A DNA stretch of 64,000 bases from Fen-1273 sp963748405. GTDB taxonomy: Bacteria > Bacteroidota > Ignavibacteria > UBA10030 > UBA6906. The position numbers were made by a program, and so were the translations under genes. The notes under the pieces are model-generated. The model was not told where the DNA came from. It saw only the letters and a list, made by a program, of their open reading frames with translations, and made no database searches. Positions 17,514-26,617 of this stretch are shown here, in pieces; positions within the stretch are counted from its first letter, which is position 1; every line of letters begins with the position of its first letter. Location of the stretch: NCBI GenBank assembly GCA_963748405.1, contig CAVVIT010000006.1, forward strand, positions 779,343 through 843,342, written 5' to 3'.

Positions 17514-19754
17514 TTACCGCATTCTCCCCCCGGGCATGCCTGCATTTTCGAAGAGCTTCTCCGGGAATTCCTTCCGGAGGAGATTGGCGTAGTAGAACCT
17601 GTACGACTCGTTCCTCAGATGTATCGCTTTTTTCCCTCCCCACCCGTGCCGCTCCCCGGGATAGGCCATGAACTCAAAATGCGCGTTCATGTCTTCCAGC
17701 GTGTCGATGAGCTGGAGGCTGTTCTGCATGTGCACGTTGTCGTCCATCGTCCCGTGAACGATCCTGAGGAGGCCCCGGTACTTCCGGGCATACGTGAGCA
17801 CCGAGGCGTCCCTGTAGCCTTCGGGATTCTCCGACGGAGTCCCCATGTAGCGCTCGACGTAGTGCGTGTCGTACAACCGCCAGTCGGTGACGGAGAAGAG
17901 CGCGATCCCGTGCGTGAAGTAGTCCGCCCCTTCGGTGAGCGCAAGGCACGTGACGTATCCCCCGTAGCTCCCGCCGGTGATGCATATGCGTGTGGAATCG
18001 ACGAAGGATCTCCCCCGGAGCCATTTCACCGCCTCGCAGTAGTCGCGCATCTCCCACTTCCCGAGATTCCCGCGCATGAGCGCGACACCCTCCTTGCCGA
18101 AATGCCCGGAGCCCCTGTGGTCGACGGACATCTGTATCAGTCCCTCCTCCGCCAGCCATTCCGGGGCGATCCCCCTCCAGCCGTCCGCAACGCTTTCGGA
18201 ATTCGGACCGCCGTACACCGAGATGAGGACGGGGTACTTCTTTGACGGGTCGAAACGGGGAGGAAGCGTCCACACCGCCGGGAGATCATAACCGTCGGGC
18301 GTGGGAATGGCAAAGAGCTCCGTCTTTCCCCGCTCGAAGCCGTCGAACGCCTCTCCCCTGCTCACGCCGAGGCTCCGCACAAGCTTTCCGTCCCCCGTGC
18401 AGAGGTCCATCGACGGGGGGGTCGCAACGTTGGAATACGTCGTCACGAAATACCCGCCGCGGGGCGACACCCTGACGGTGTGCGTGAACGGGCCGGAGGT
18501 CAGGCGCTTCAGTCCGCTTCCGTCGAGGTTTACGCTGTAGAGATCCGTCCGCGTCGACGCCTCCTTTTTCGCGGTGAAGAAGACCCGCCCGGCGCTGTCG
18601 TCCACTGCCTGGATCTCTGCGACCGTCCATTTTCCTTCCGTGAGACGCGCCTTCAGCGTTCCGTCAAATCCGTACAGGTAGAGGTGCATCCAGCCCTCCC
18701 TGTCCGACCGGATGATGAACCCGGAACCGATGAACCGCGCCGGCTCCAGCCATTCGACCCACGACGCCTGGTGCTCACTGTACGTGATGCGCTTCCCCCC
18801 CTTCAGAGGGTCGACGGCATAGATCGAGAGCGAGTCCTGGCGGCGATTCATCCACTGGACCCAGAACGACGATCCCCCCGGCGCCCAGAACGGGGGGCCG
18901 AAGTACTGATCCCCGTGCGCGTCGAAATCCGCCCAGACCACGCCTCCGCCGGTCACCGGAACGACGCCGATGCGGACTTCGGGGTTCCTGTCCCCCGCCT
19001 CGGGATAGCGGGTTTTCTCCAGTGATCCGTGCTGTCCCGTCGAGCTGAACAGGGGGAACACGGGAACGTGCGAGTCGTCGAACCGGTAAAATGCGATGTG
19101 CGATCCGTCCGGTGACCACCAGAACGCCCGGTACCTGCTTGCGCGCCCGAGTATCTCTTCGTAGTAGAGCCACGACGCCCACCCGTTCGAGATGACGTCG
19201 CTCCCGTCGGTCGTGTACGCGTACTGTTTCCCGCTCCGCACGTCGATTGAGCAGAGGTTTCCCTCCTGCGTGAATGCGACATAGTTCCCGTCGGGAGAAA
19301 ACGTGGGGTTCTTCCGCTCCGCGGGGGATTCCGTCAGGCGGCGGACCTGTTTCGCTTTCGTGTCGAGGAGGAAGAAGTTTCCGTCCCTGACGTAGAGCAT
19401 CCGCGTGAACGAGTCATCGCTCGCCGCGGGACTGCCCGGCTCGATCCCCTCCCCGAGGATCGCACGATAGCTCTCCAGGTCGTGATAGGGTTCCCTCTTC
19501 CCCGTGGCGGCTTCGACGAGAAACGATCCGCCGCGGCGCGAAGGCCCCCCCCCTGCGGCGGTCTCCACGTAATGGGCATCGTCCGTCCACCCCGTGACAA
19601 GGGGGAGCATCGACGTCAGACGGGGTTCTCCGTTTTTGAATATCTGGTCGAACGTGAGGAGTTTCTTTTCCTGTGCGCCCGCGGGCAGGGCAAGCGACAG
19701 GGCGACGACAGCTCCGGCAAGAAGCCGGAGCGGTTGACCGTCGTGGCGGCTCAT
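17514..19754 (-). CDS. Secreted S9-family (dipeptidyl peptidase IV-like) serine peptidase
   Basis: This 746-residue protein has a signal peptide (hydrophobic stretch and cleavage near AGAQ-EKK), an N-terminal beta-propeller (about 60-470) and a C-terminal alpha/beta-hydrolase domain. The catalytic triad is visible: S596 in GGSYGGYV, Asp in HGTMDDNVH and His in PGERHGW. DPP-IV family enzymes remove N-terminal dipeptides, often after proline, and act in the periplasm or at the surface. The start at 19754 has AGGAG six bases upstream. It lies 40 bases after the outer-membrane-type gene at 19795 and may share its transcript. Confidence 0.93.
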   Translation of the reverse strand: MSRHDGQPLRLLAGAVVALSLALPAGAQEKKLLTFDQIFKNGEPRLTSMLPLVTGWTDDAHYVETAAGGGPSRRGGSFLVEAATGKREPYHDLESYRAILGEGIEPGSPAASDDSFTRMLYVRDGNFFLLDTKAKQVRRLTESPAERKNPTFSPDGNYVAFTQEGNLCSIDVRSGKQYAYTTDGSDVISNGWASWLYYEEILGRASRYRAFWWSPDGSHIAFYRFDDSHVPVFPLFSSTGQHGSLEKTRYPEAGDRNPEVRIGVVPVTGGGVVWADFDAHGDQYFGPPFWAPGGSSFWVQWMNRRQDSLSIYAVDPLKGGKRITYSEHQASWVEWLEPARFIGSGFIIRSDREGWMHLYLYGFDGTLKARLTEGKWTVAEIQAVDDSAGRVFFTAKKEASTRTDLYSVNLDGSGLKRLTSGPFTHTVRVSPRGGYFVTTYSNVATPPSMDLCTGDGKLVRSLGVSRGEAFDGFERGKTELFAIPTPDGYDLPAVWTLPPRFDPSKKYPVLISVYGGPNSESVADGWRGIAPEWLAEEGLIQMSVDHRGSGHFGKEGVALMRGNLGKWEMRDYCEAVKWLRGRSFVDSTRICITGGSYGGYVTCLALTEGADYFTHGIALFSVTDWRLYDTHYVERYMGTPSENPEGYRDASVLTYARKYRGLLRIVHGTMDDNVHMQNSLQLIDTLEDMNAHFEFMAYPGERHGWGGKKAIHLRNESYRFYYANLLRKEFPEKLFENAGMPGGRMR

Positions 19755-19794
19755 GCGGTCTCCTTCGTTTGTGAGAATGCGGATGGACGGGACG

Positions 19795-20412
19795 TCAGGG
19801 AAGGACGCTTGGATAGAACATGCAACGGAGCGCCGCACCGGCCGTGCGGAGAGTGAACGGTTCGAAACCCGCGGCCTGTGACGCATCCCCCGTCGGATCG
19901 TGGAAGCGGATGATGCTCAACGAGGCTCCTCCCCGGAGGGAGAGGTATCGGGAGAAGTCCCACTCAATCCCCGCCTCGAAGTTCCCCCCCCCGCCGTTGT
20001 AGCCGTCCCCCCCGTTCAGCGTGTACAGGCCGTAACCGGCAGATCCGTAGGGGCGCAGCGCGCCCCCCCTTGTGAAGAAGTATGTCGCCTCGAGAGCCGC
20101 TCCTCCCAGGGGGAGCCATCCGGCGACCGGCTTCTCGGACGGGATCATCTCCCTCCCCGTGTACACGACAAGCGCAAGCTGGAACGCGGAGGAAAAATTG
20201 AGCCCGAACCCGAGCGAAATGGAATACCCGCCGTCCGCGTATGAATTCGGCGACGTGAAATGCGGCGCAGCCTGAGCGAGAACCAGGAGAGAAAAACCCC
20301 GGGAAGTGTCGTCCCCGGAGACAGCCCCGGCGGACGTCCGGGCAAGGCAGTACGAGGGGACGGCGAGGAATATGATCAGGAGCGGCGTCAGGGCCGGGTG
20401 ATTTCGCCTCAT
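19795..20412 (-). CDS. Predicted outer-membrane beta-barrel protein
   Basis: This 205-residue protein has a signal peptide (hydrophobic LTPLLIIFLAVPSYCLA). After it come alternating aromatic/polar strands such as YSISLGFGLNFSSAFQLALVVYTG and PYGSAGYGLYTLNG, typical of a small outer-membrane barrel. It ends in a weak C-terminal strand. The start overlaps the stop of the DUF2279-type gene as ATGA, so the two are coupled. I cannot name a family; function unknown. Confidence 0.65.
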   Translation of the reverse strand: MRRNHPALTPLLIIFLAVPSYCLARTSAGAVSGDDTSRGFSLLVLAQAAPHFTSPNSYADGGYSISLGFGLNFSSAFQLALVVYTGREMIPSEKPVAGWLPLGGAALEATYFFTRGGALRPYGSAGYGLYTLNGGDGYNGGGGNFEAGIEWDFSRYLSLRGGASLSIIRFHDPTGDASQAAGFEPFTLRTAGAALRCMFYPSVLP

Positions 20413-21287
20413 GGATAGAAGACTCCAAAGACGACGCGTTTGCCGTCGAGCCTGATCCCCGGAGAGGGAAAGTGGATGTAGTCCAGGAGCGTGAACAAGG
20501 CGCGGAGAAAGTCGCTCTCCGTCGCGATTTTCGATAAATTGTAGTCGATCGCGAGCGTCGCCTGGCGCCTTCCCCCCCCCGATTCATCGAGGTTTCTCGC
20601 GCCCACCCCGAATGCGAGACCGAGCCACGACGGGAGAGCGTCCGAGGCCTCTTTTCCCATCATGAAATGGGGGTCGACCGCGAGCCACACGGTCGTCCCC
20701 TGGTAGTCGTCGAGGAACGCCTTCCCCTGTCCGGAGGCGAGCTCGCTCCTGTAGATCGGGCTCGGCCAGTAACTGTATTTCAGCGCGAAGTTCCGCAGGA
20801 CGGGAAACGTCCACTGTGCCAGGGGGATCGTGGCTCCGATGATGTTGAAGAACGCGTCCCCGGGACTGAACCCGTACACCCTGTGAAACCCGTCCTCCAC
20901 TTCGACATACATCTGGTAGGAGAGGCCGATCGCGGAACCGTAGAACGTGCTCGTATGCTCGCTGAAACCGCTCCACTGGAGCATGTAGTTAAACGTCCTC
21001 GAAAGGATGTACCCGGCGTACATGTGACCGAGCTTGTCCACGTTCAGTGCGTAGACCCAGTCGTTCTCGAATCGGAACGGGGCCCTCGCACCCTGCCACC
21101 AGGCCCTCTGCTGGTAGATGTGGACCGGGATCACTGTGCCCAGTGTAACCCCTGAAACGACCGCGAGCCGGACCGGCTTCACGTCGGAGGTGTCCTGCGC
21201 ATGCGACGGGGCCGCAAGAATGGCGGCCGAGAGGACGACCGCGATGAGCAGTGCCGGGCGTGGAGAAGGGGTTGGCTTAGACGTCAT
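20409..21287 (-). CDS. DUF2279-type (YfiM-like) exported protein
   Basis: This protein of about 292 residues has a signal peptide (PALLIAVVLSAAILAAPSHAQ) and matches the DUF2279/YfiM pattern. The typical run NVDKLGHMYAGYILSRTFNYMLQWSG is followed by a helix with EVEDGFHRVYGFSPGDAFFN. Members are envelope proteins without known function, common in Bacteroidota-like genomes. Two starts are possible (21305 or 21287); neither has a clear Shine-Dalgarno, and the second gives the more ordinary signal peptide. A paralogue lies at 55341-56390 beside the metal-efflux cluster. Confidence 0.75.
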   Translation of the reverse strand: MTSKPTPSPRPALLIAVVLSAAILAAPSHAQDTSDVKPVRLAVVSGVTLGTVIPVHIYQQRAWWQGARAPFRFENDWVYALNVDKLGHMYAGYILSRTFNYMLQWSGFSEHTSTFYGSAIGLSYQMYVEVEDGFHRVYGFSPGDAFFNIIGATIPLAQWTFPVLRNFALKYSYWPSPIYRSELASGQGKAFLDDYQGTTVWLAVDPHFMMGKEASDALPSWLGLAFGVGARNLDESGGGRRQATLAIDYNLSKIATESDFLRALFTLLDYIHFPSPGIRLDGKRVVFGVFYP

Positions 21288-21557
21288 GGCCGAACAATGT
21301 AACATTTCAGGGCGCTCCAGTCAAATCGCTCGAGTGCGCACGCTGTCACCTTTCTCCGCCAATATACTTTTTTTTGAAGAAACTACACCGGGACGCACGC
21401 TGCAGACGATGAACGTGCGCGTCCCGCGTTCTGCCCTTCGTGCGTAAGACGTTCAGCCTGAGGACGCTACGGCAACTGTGTCACACCTCACTTCCGCGTA
21501 TCCGTGCGGCATGAGATTTGACATTGAAGGGGCGCAGAGAATACAGGGGGCGGCGAA

Positions 21558-23624
21558 ATGAGAATGGTCATGATCAGGCACAGGTCACACGGAGCGGCGG
21601 CATGTCTGTTCGTTCTCGCGATGACGTCGTTCAATTGCATGAACAAGCCGCTGGCCCCCGTGGCGCCGACGTGGGAGACGCAGATGACCGCCCCCGTGTC
21701 CGTGAAATCCTACACGCTGGCCGACCTTGTCGGGAAGGACTCCAGCCTGATCAGCATCGCCCCCGGGGGGACGCAGCTCGTCTACGCGACGACGTTCCAG
21801 GCGGACCCCGCGTACGTCGGAGACCTTGTCAGTCTCTCCCCCGTGTCCGCATCGTCGCAGGTCCAGCTCGGCGTGTTTTCCATCCCGGGGACGACCTATG
21901 CGCTCCCCGTCGAGTTTCCGCCGGCGTTCCCGAAGGGAACGACGACGTGGATACCTCCGGGGACATTTCCGATCCCTGCGCTCCAGGGAGCCCTCCCGGG
22001 GCTCGATTCGGTGAGTTTCCAGAGCGGGACGGTCGAACTTCACTTGAGGAACAATCTCCCGGTCGACGTGACCGTTCTTTCCCCGGTCACGCTCAGGGAT
22101 GCGGGGGGAAACGCCTGCGGGACGTTCGATTTCACCACGCAGGGCCCGGTCAAATCCGGGACCGAGTCCGTCGCCTCGATGAACCTTGCGGGGGTGTTCC
22201 TGACGCACGTCGTCTCGCTGGACGGCGTCTCGCTCTCCGAGCAGGGAAGCGGTTCTCCGGTTCCGGTCCCGTCGGACAGCCTCATGGTGGCCGTTCTCGT
22301 CGCGAAGCAGTGCGTGGTCCGCAGCGCCATCGTCACCTCGCTCCCTCCCCAGGTCGCCGCGAGCAACGTGACCCGGTCGCTCGCTCTCAGCGACTCGAAC
22401 CTGGTGAAGGACCTCGCCGTGAAGTCGGGAACGATCACGGTGCATTTCCAGAGCAGTCTTCCCGTCAACGCGTCATTCCGGTACTCGATAGCCCAGCTCC
22501 TGACTCCTTCCGGGAGCGTTTACACCGACAGCGTCTCGCTTCCCGCCCGGGGAACGTTTGACAGGACGTTCGCACTCGGGGGATACAGGCTCCATTCACC
22601 GGACGACAACTACATCTCCGCGCTGGACGTCACGGCAAGCATCTCGCTCACGCAGGTGAGCGGCGGGGGACAGGTAAAGGTCCAGGAAAGCGACAACATC
22701 GCGTTCGCCGTGACGACCTCGTCGATCGTTGCGGACAGCGTCACGGGAGTCATGAAACCCACCTGGGTGAACGTCAACGCGGTCCTCCCGGTGAAGCTGG
22801 GCGACCTGACGAAAAAATTCAGGGGACAGGTGAATATTCCGGCGGCCAATCTCCGGATCCTGCCGCAGTCCACGATACGGTTTCCGCTCGAACTCAACCT
22901 GAGGCTTGAAGCCGAGAGCAACCGCGGACAGCTCCTTTCCGAAATGGACGTTCCCCGGACGATGACGACCACGGGTGCAATGCCGCCGATTGATTTCGTG
23001 CCGGGCGACGTCGGGAGGTTTCTCTCGTCCATCACCGGGCAGCTCCCCGATTCGCTCCGCGTGCGGGGCAACGTCCTGGTAAACCCCGCCTACGACCGTT
23101 CGTCGCCGCAGACCGTCGGCAGCACGAGCTGGTTCGGCGGCCAGGTGCAGGTGTCCTTCCCGCTCACGTGCTCGCTTGCGGGGGGACAGTTCGCCGACAC
23201 TGCGCAGATCGGGGACACTTCGGGGACGGGGCAGGGCCATACGATCGTCCCGGCAAAGACCGCCGGAGAGATCAACACGATCAGGCTCCACGTGGTCATC
23301 GACAACGCAATTCCCCTCCGCGTCGCCATGAAGCTCCGCCTTCTTGACAGGAGCGGCCGGCTCCTGCTGACGCTCCCCCAGAGCGCGGGAGATTCGATTA
23401 CCGTCCCCGCTCCCGCCGCCCCGGGAGGCGTCGTGGTGTCGCCGGCCCACGCCGAGAGGATCGTGCAGCTTGCCGGCACTGAAGTCCAGCAGTTTAACGG
23501 CGCCTCGGCGATCGCGTACGATCTGGGCGTCGCGACGTCGGGTACGGGCGCCGTCCAATTCGAATCGACGCAGGCGATCAGCGTCCGTGTCTGGGCGGAA
23601 TTTTCGTACCAGGTGAACAAATGA
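21558..23624 (+). CDS. Large exported protein of unknown function
   Basis: This 688-residue protein has an N-terminal export signal with a cysteine at its end (MTSFNCMN), so it may be a lipoprotein, though the lipobox is imperfect. The mature part is rich in Ser, Thr, Val and Asp with repeated beta-strand patterns, and I recognise no domain. Its stop overlaps the start of the DUF5723-like gene as ATGA, so the two are made together. Secreted beta-rich protein plus outer-membrane barrel pairs of this kind occur in Bacteroidota-type genomes; the role is unknown. Confidence 0.7.
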   Translation: MRMVMIRHRSHGAAACLFVLAMTSFNCMNKPLAPVAPTWETQMTAPVSVKSYTLADLVGKDSSLISIAPGGTQLVYATTFQADPAYVGDLVSLSPVSASSQVQLGVFSIPGTTYALPVEFPPAFPKGTTTWIPPGTFPIPALQGALPGLDSVSFQSGTVELHLRNNLPVDVTVLSPVTLRDAGGNACGTFDFTTQGPVKSGTESVASMNLAGVFLTHVVSLDGVSLSEQGSGSPVPVPSDSLMVAVLVAKQCVVRSAIVTSLPPQVAASNVTRSLALSDSNLVKDLAVKSGTITVHFQSSLPVNASFRYSIAQLLTPSGSVYTDSVSLPARGTFDRTFALGGYRLHSPDDNYISALDVTASISLTQVSGGGQVKVQESDNIAFAVTTSSIVADSVTGVMKPTWVNVNAVLPVKLGDLTKKFRGQVNIPAANLRILPQSTIRFPLELNLRLEAESNRGQLLSEMDVPRTMTTTGAMPPIDFVPGDVGRFLSSITGQLPDSLRVRGNVLVNPAYDRSSPQTVGSTSWFGGQVQVSFPLTCSLAGGQFADTAQIGDTSGTGQGHTIVPAKTAGEINTIRLHVVIDNAIPLRVAMKLRLLDRSGRLLLTLPQSAGDSITVPAPAAPGGVVVSPAHAERIVQLAGTEVQQFNGASAIAYDLGVATSGTGAVQFESTQAISVRVWAEFSYQVNK

Positions 23625-24997
23625 GGACCGGAATCCGCTGTTTCGCCGCGGGCGTCCTCGCCGTACTGTCCGCCGCCCCCGGTGCCGTCGCAGGCGATCA
23701 GACGAACGTCCGCGGGCTCGGCATGGCCCGGTCGTCCGTCGCCGCCTCGCGCGGGCTGGACGCGGTCGGGATCAACCCCGCGAATCTCGCGCTGGACGAT
23801 GATGCGACCGTGACGCTCAGTCTTCTTCCTCTCGGCATCGGGGTGGGGAGCGATTTCCTCACGTACGGGCTCTACAACAGGTTCTTCACCGGCGTCGACT
23901 CTCCGACGGGGCGCGTCGCACGCGACCTCTCCGAATCCGACAAGCAGCAGCTCCTGGACGCCTTCCCCGGGGGGACGGGCCGGATTGACGCTTCGGGAGA
24001 GGTCCGCCCGATCGGGCTGGCGATACGTTTCGGTCACTTCGCGACGTTCGCTCTCACGGCCACAGAACGCATCGCGGGAACGGCGGTGATCCCGGCGTCG
24101 TACGCGAGGTTCCTCCTGGAGGGAGTGACTCCCGGCTCGTCGTATGATTTCAGCGGTGCGCGCGGTGCGGCTGCGTGGACGCGCGAATACGCCCTGTCCG
24201 CAGGGTTCGGTCTCCCGGACGTCCCCTGGTGGAGAAGCTGGTCGGGGGGGATCTCCCTGAAACTCGTGCACGGGTTTGCCTACGCGTCGGTGACGAGGGA
24301 CGACACGTGGCTCGCCGCGGGGACCGGCGGGGCGCTTGATGCGAACATCGACATCGCCGGAAGAAGCGCGCACGCCGACTTCCGCAACTCGCCGCTGCCG
24401 GCTCCCGCCGGCAGCGGCATCGGCGTTGACGCCGGGCTTTCCGGAACGCTCAACGATTTCCTGATCGCCGGGATCAGCGTCACCGACATCGGATCGCTCC
24501 GCTGGGACGGGGGAGTGCGCGAGCTGTACGGTACGGGGCGCATGCACCTCGACAACCCGATGGACGGCGCACAGCGTGATTCGCTGGAGCATGCCGTCAC
24601 GGGAAGCACGCGGGAAGGTCAACCCTTCACCGTGGGACTCCCGACGACGCTCCGTCTCGGTCTCCAGGCGGAGATCGGGAACATCGGCTGGGTGAAGCGG
24701 ATCCTGTACGGGGAAATGACCGCCGAGTGCGACTTCGAGCAGGGGTTTTCGGATTACCCGGGATCGAGCAGGATCGGCCGTCTTTCGATGGGACTCGAAT
24801 ACCGGCCCTGGAAGTTCCTTCCCCTGCGCACGGGAATCGCCGTCGGCGGGGAGGACCGGTTCAATTTCGCGCTGGGGTTCGGGCTCAGGCTCTGGGTGGT
24901 GCAGCTCGACCTTGCGTGCGAAAACGTCGGCTGGATCTTCTCGCACGACACGTTCTCCCGCGCTTCCGTCGGCGCAGGCCTGACACTGAAAATGTAA
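23621..24997 (+). CDS. DUF5723-like outer-membrane beta-barrel protein
   Basis: This 458-residue protein has a signal peptide (VLAVLSAAPGAVAG) and opens with GLGMARSSVAASRGLDAVGINPANLA, the start pattern of DUF5723/PorV-like barrel proteins. The rest alternates aromatic and small residues in strands (YRPWKFLPLRTGIAVGGED, FNFALGFGLRLWVVQLDLA). It follows the large exported protein with a four-base overlap. Such barrels sit in the outer membrane; the cargo or ligand is unknown. Confidence 0.75.
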   Translation: MRTGIRCFAAGVLAVLSAAPGAVAGDQTNVRGLGMARSSVAASRGLDAVGINPANLALDDDATVTLSLLPLGIGVGSDFLTYGLYNRFFTGVDSPTGRVARDLSESDKQQLLDAFPGGTGRIDASGEVRPIGLAIRFGHFATFALTATERIAGTAVIPASYARFLLEGVTPGSSYDFSGARGAAAWTREYALSAGFGLPDVPWWRSWSGGISLKLVHGFAYASVTRDDTWLAAGTGGALDANIDIAGRSAHADFRNSPLPAPAGSGIGVDAGLSGTLNDFLIAGISVTDIGSLRWDGGVRELYGTGRMHLDNPMDGAQRDSLEHAVTGSTREGQPFTVGLPTTLRLGLQAEIGNIGWVKRILYGEMTAECDFEQGFSDYPGSSRIGRLSMGLEYRPWKFLPLRTGIAVGGEDRFNFALGFGLRLWVVQLDLACENVGWIFSHDTFSRASVGAGLTLKM

Positions 24998-25098
24998 CGC
25001 GCATCGCCGGGCCCGCGGAAAAGCAAACGGGCCCCCCTGCTCACAACGTCATGGCTGCATTCGTCCAGGTGGACGAAGAGCCGTCATCCGGAGAATGC

Positions 25099-25521
25099 AT
25101 GAAGATACTCATCGTCGAAGATGACTACACGAGCAGGATCGTCCTCCTGCGGCTCCTCCTCCCGTTCGGAGAGACGCAGGTCGCCGTGAACGGCACGGAG
25201 GCCGTGGCCCTGTTCGCCTCGGCCATCCAGGCGGGCGCCCCCTTTGGTCTCGTGTGTCTTGACATCATGCTCCCCGGTATGGACGGGCAGTCGGTCCTTC
25301 GCGAGTTGCGTGCGCTGGAATCCGCCGACCCGTCTCCGCAGAAGGTCCCCTCGCGCGTCGTGATGACGACCGCGTTGAATGACCGGGGGAACGTCGTTGC
25401 AGCGATCAGGAACTGCGACGCCTACCTCGTGAAGCCCGTCGACAGGACCAAGCTCATGGCCTGTCTGAAGGAATTCGGATTCGCCGCGCCCGCATCCCCC
25501 CCCAGGGTGAGATCCATTTGA
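25099..25521 (+). CDS. Single-domain CheY-like response regulator
   Basis: This 140-residue receiver has the acidic pocket (VEDD, residues 6-9), phospho-acceptor D55 in CLDIMLPGMDG, the conserved Thr in VVMTTALND and the Lys in YLVKPVDR. There is no output domain, so it should act by protein contact or as a phosphate relay. The start at 25099 has GGAGA five bases upstream; an in-frame ATG at 25051 is the alternative. No kinase adjoins it, and the orphan hybrid kinase (5234-8047) is far away. A clear terminator follows. Confidence 0.9.
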   Translation: MKILIVEDDYTSRIVLLRLLLPFGETQVAVNGTEAVALFASAIQAGAPFGLVCLDIMLPGMDGQSVLRELRALESADPSPQKVPSRVVMTTALNDRGNVVAAIRNCDAYLVKPVDRTKLMACLKEFGFAAPASPPRVRSI

Positions 25522-25546
25522 TTTTGGCGTCCGCCTCACCTATCTT
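25518..25546 (+). promoter_or_regulatory. Possible promoter upstream of the GRE operon
   Basis: TTGATT (25518-25523) and TATCTT (25541-25546) are separated by exactly 17 bases and overlap the end of the response-regulator gene. Each hexamer matches the sigma-70 consensus at four of six positions. A hairpin with a T-run (25567-25611) lies between this site and the GRE activase. The region also has to terminate the upstream gene, so the assignment is tentative. Confidence 0.3.
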
Positions 25547-25566
25547 GATCACATCAGCTCTTTCAC

Positions 25567-25611
25567 AAGGCGTCCGGCTCACCCGCGCGGGGATTCAGGA
25601 CGCCTTTTTTT
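25567..25611 (+). terminator. Rho-independent terminator
   Basis: The arms AAGGCGTCC (25567-25575) and GGACGCCTT (25598-25606) form a perfect nine-base stem, followed by a seven-T run (25605-25611). It ends the response-regulator transcript. Because it lies only 29 bases before the GRE activase start, it could also act as a conditional attenuator for that operon. Confidence 0.88.
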
Positions 25612-25639
25612 GTTGATTCAGTTTCACGCAGCGGAGCTC

Positions 25640-26584
25640 ATGACCCGGACTGGCATGGTGTTCCATATTCAACGCTTCTCCCTCCACGACGGCCCCGGGA
25701 TACGAACGACGGTGTTCCTGAAGGGGTGCGCACTGGAGTGCTTCTGGTGCCACAACCCCGAGGGCAAGCACGCATTCCCCGAGCTGCGGTATTATCCCGC
25801 GCGCTGCATTGCGTGCGGATCATGCGCCGACGCCTGCCCCCACGCCGCCCACACGTTCGAGGGAGGGCTCCACACGTTTTCCCGCGATCGCTGCGAGGGA
25901 ACGGGCGCATGCGCCGCCGTATGCTTTTCAGGCGCGCTGCAGATGGAGGGGAAGGCCATGACCGTGGAGGAGGTCATGGCCGAGGTGACCGCCGACCGGT
26001 CGTTCTATGACGCCTCCGGAGGGGGTGTCACGCTTTCAGGCGGAGAGCCGACGCTCGACAGCGCGTTCGCGCTCGCGATCCTCCTGGAATGCAAAGCTCT
26101 GGGAATCCGCACCGCGATCGAAACGTGCGGGGAGTGTCCCTGGGCGTCGCTGGAGTCGCTCCTCCCCGCCACGGACCTCGTCATGATGGACATCAAAGTC
26201 ATCCCGGAGGAAAAACACAGGGAGGCGACGGGAAAGGGGAACGGACGCATACTTGCCAACGCGCGTCTGCTGGCCCGCACGGGGGTTCCCCTTGTCATAC
26301 GAACCCCGGTGGTCCGGGGGGTGAACGACGCGCAGGAGGAAATCGCCGCGATCGCCTCGTTTGTCAGGGAACTCGTCGCGATACGGGAGGGAGCGGCGCG
26401 CAACGGAGGCCCCCGGGCGGACATCCGTTACGAGCTTCTTCCCTTCCACAGGATGGCGACGGACAAGTACAGGAGCCTCGGCCGGGAGTACAGGGCGGAA
26501 TCGCTCGACCCGCTTCCGCGCCAGGAAATGCTGGAGCTCCTTGAGGCCGCCCGGCGGGAGGGGATCGATGCACGCCTCCCATAG
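25640..26584 (+). CDS. Glycyl-radical enzyme activating protein (radical SAM)
   Basis: This 314-residue activase uses S-adenosylmethionine to place a glycyl radical on its partner enzyme. The radical-SAM cluster is C30-x3-C34-x2-C37 in KGCALECFWCHNPEG. It is followed by an inserted ferredoxin-like pair, CIACGSCADACPH and CEGTGACAAVCFSGAL, which is found in activases of GRE dehydratases and decarboxylases but not in PflA. The SAM-binding VTLSGGEPTLD and the MDIKVIPEEKH segment are present. It lies 33 bases before the GRE gene in the same direction, so the pair is an operon. The start at 25640 has GCGGAG close upstream. Confidence 0.93.
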   Translation: MTRTGMVFHIQRFSLHDGPGIRTTVFLKGCALECFWCHNPEGKHAFPELRYYPARCIACGSCADACPHAAHTFEGGLHTFSRDRCEGTGACAAVCFSGALQMEGKAMTVEEVMAEVTADRSFYDASGGGVTLSGGEPTLDSAFALAILLECKALGIRTAIETCGECPWASLESLLPATDLVMMDIKVIPEEKHREATGKGNGRILANARLLARTGVPLVIRTPVVRGVNDAQEEIAAIASFVRELVAIREGAARNGGPRADIRYELLPFHRMATDKYRSLGREYRAESLDPLPRQEMLELLEAARREGIDARLP

Positions 26585-26617
26585 CACGACACCAATGACG
26601 ACAACAACGAGAATGAC

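Noticed and set aside
21390..21425. Inverted repeat GGGACGC/GCGTCCC in the gap before 21558
   Set aside because: The loop is about 22 bases and no T-run follows on either strand; likely chance in GC-rich DNA.
21518..21546. Perfect TTGACA before the large exported protein
   Set aside because: No acceptable -10 follows at 16-18 bases and the start codon would be almost at the transcript start, so I did not call a promoter.
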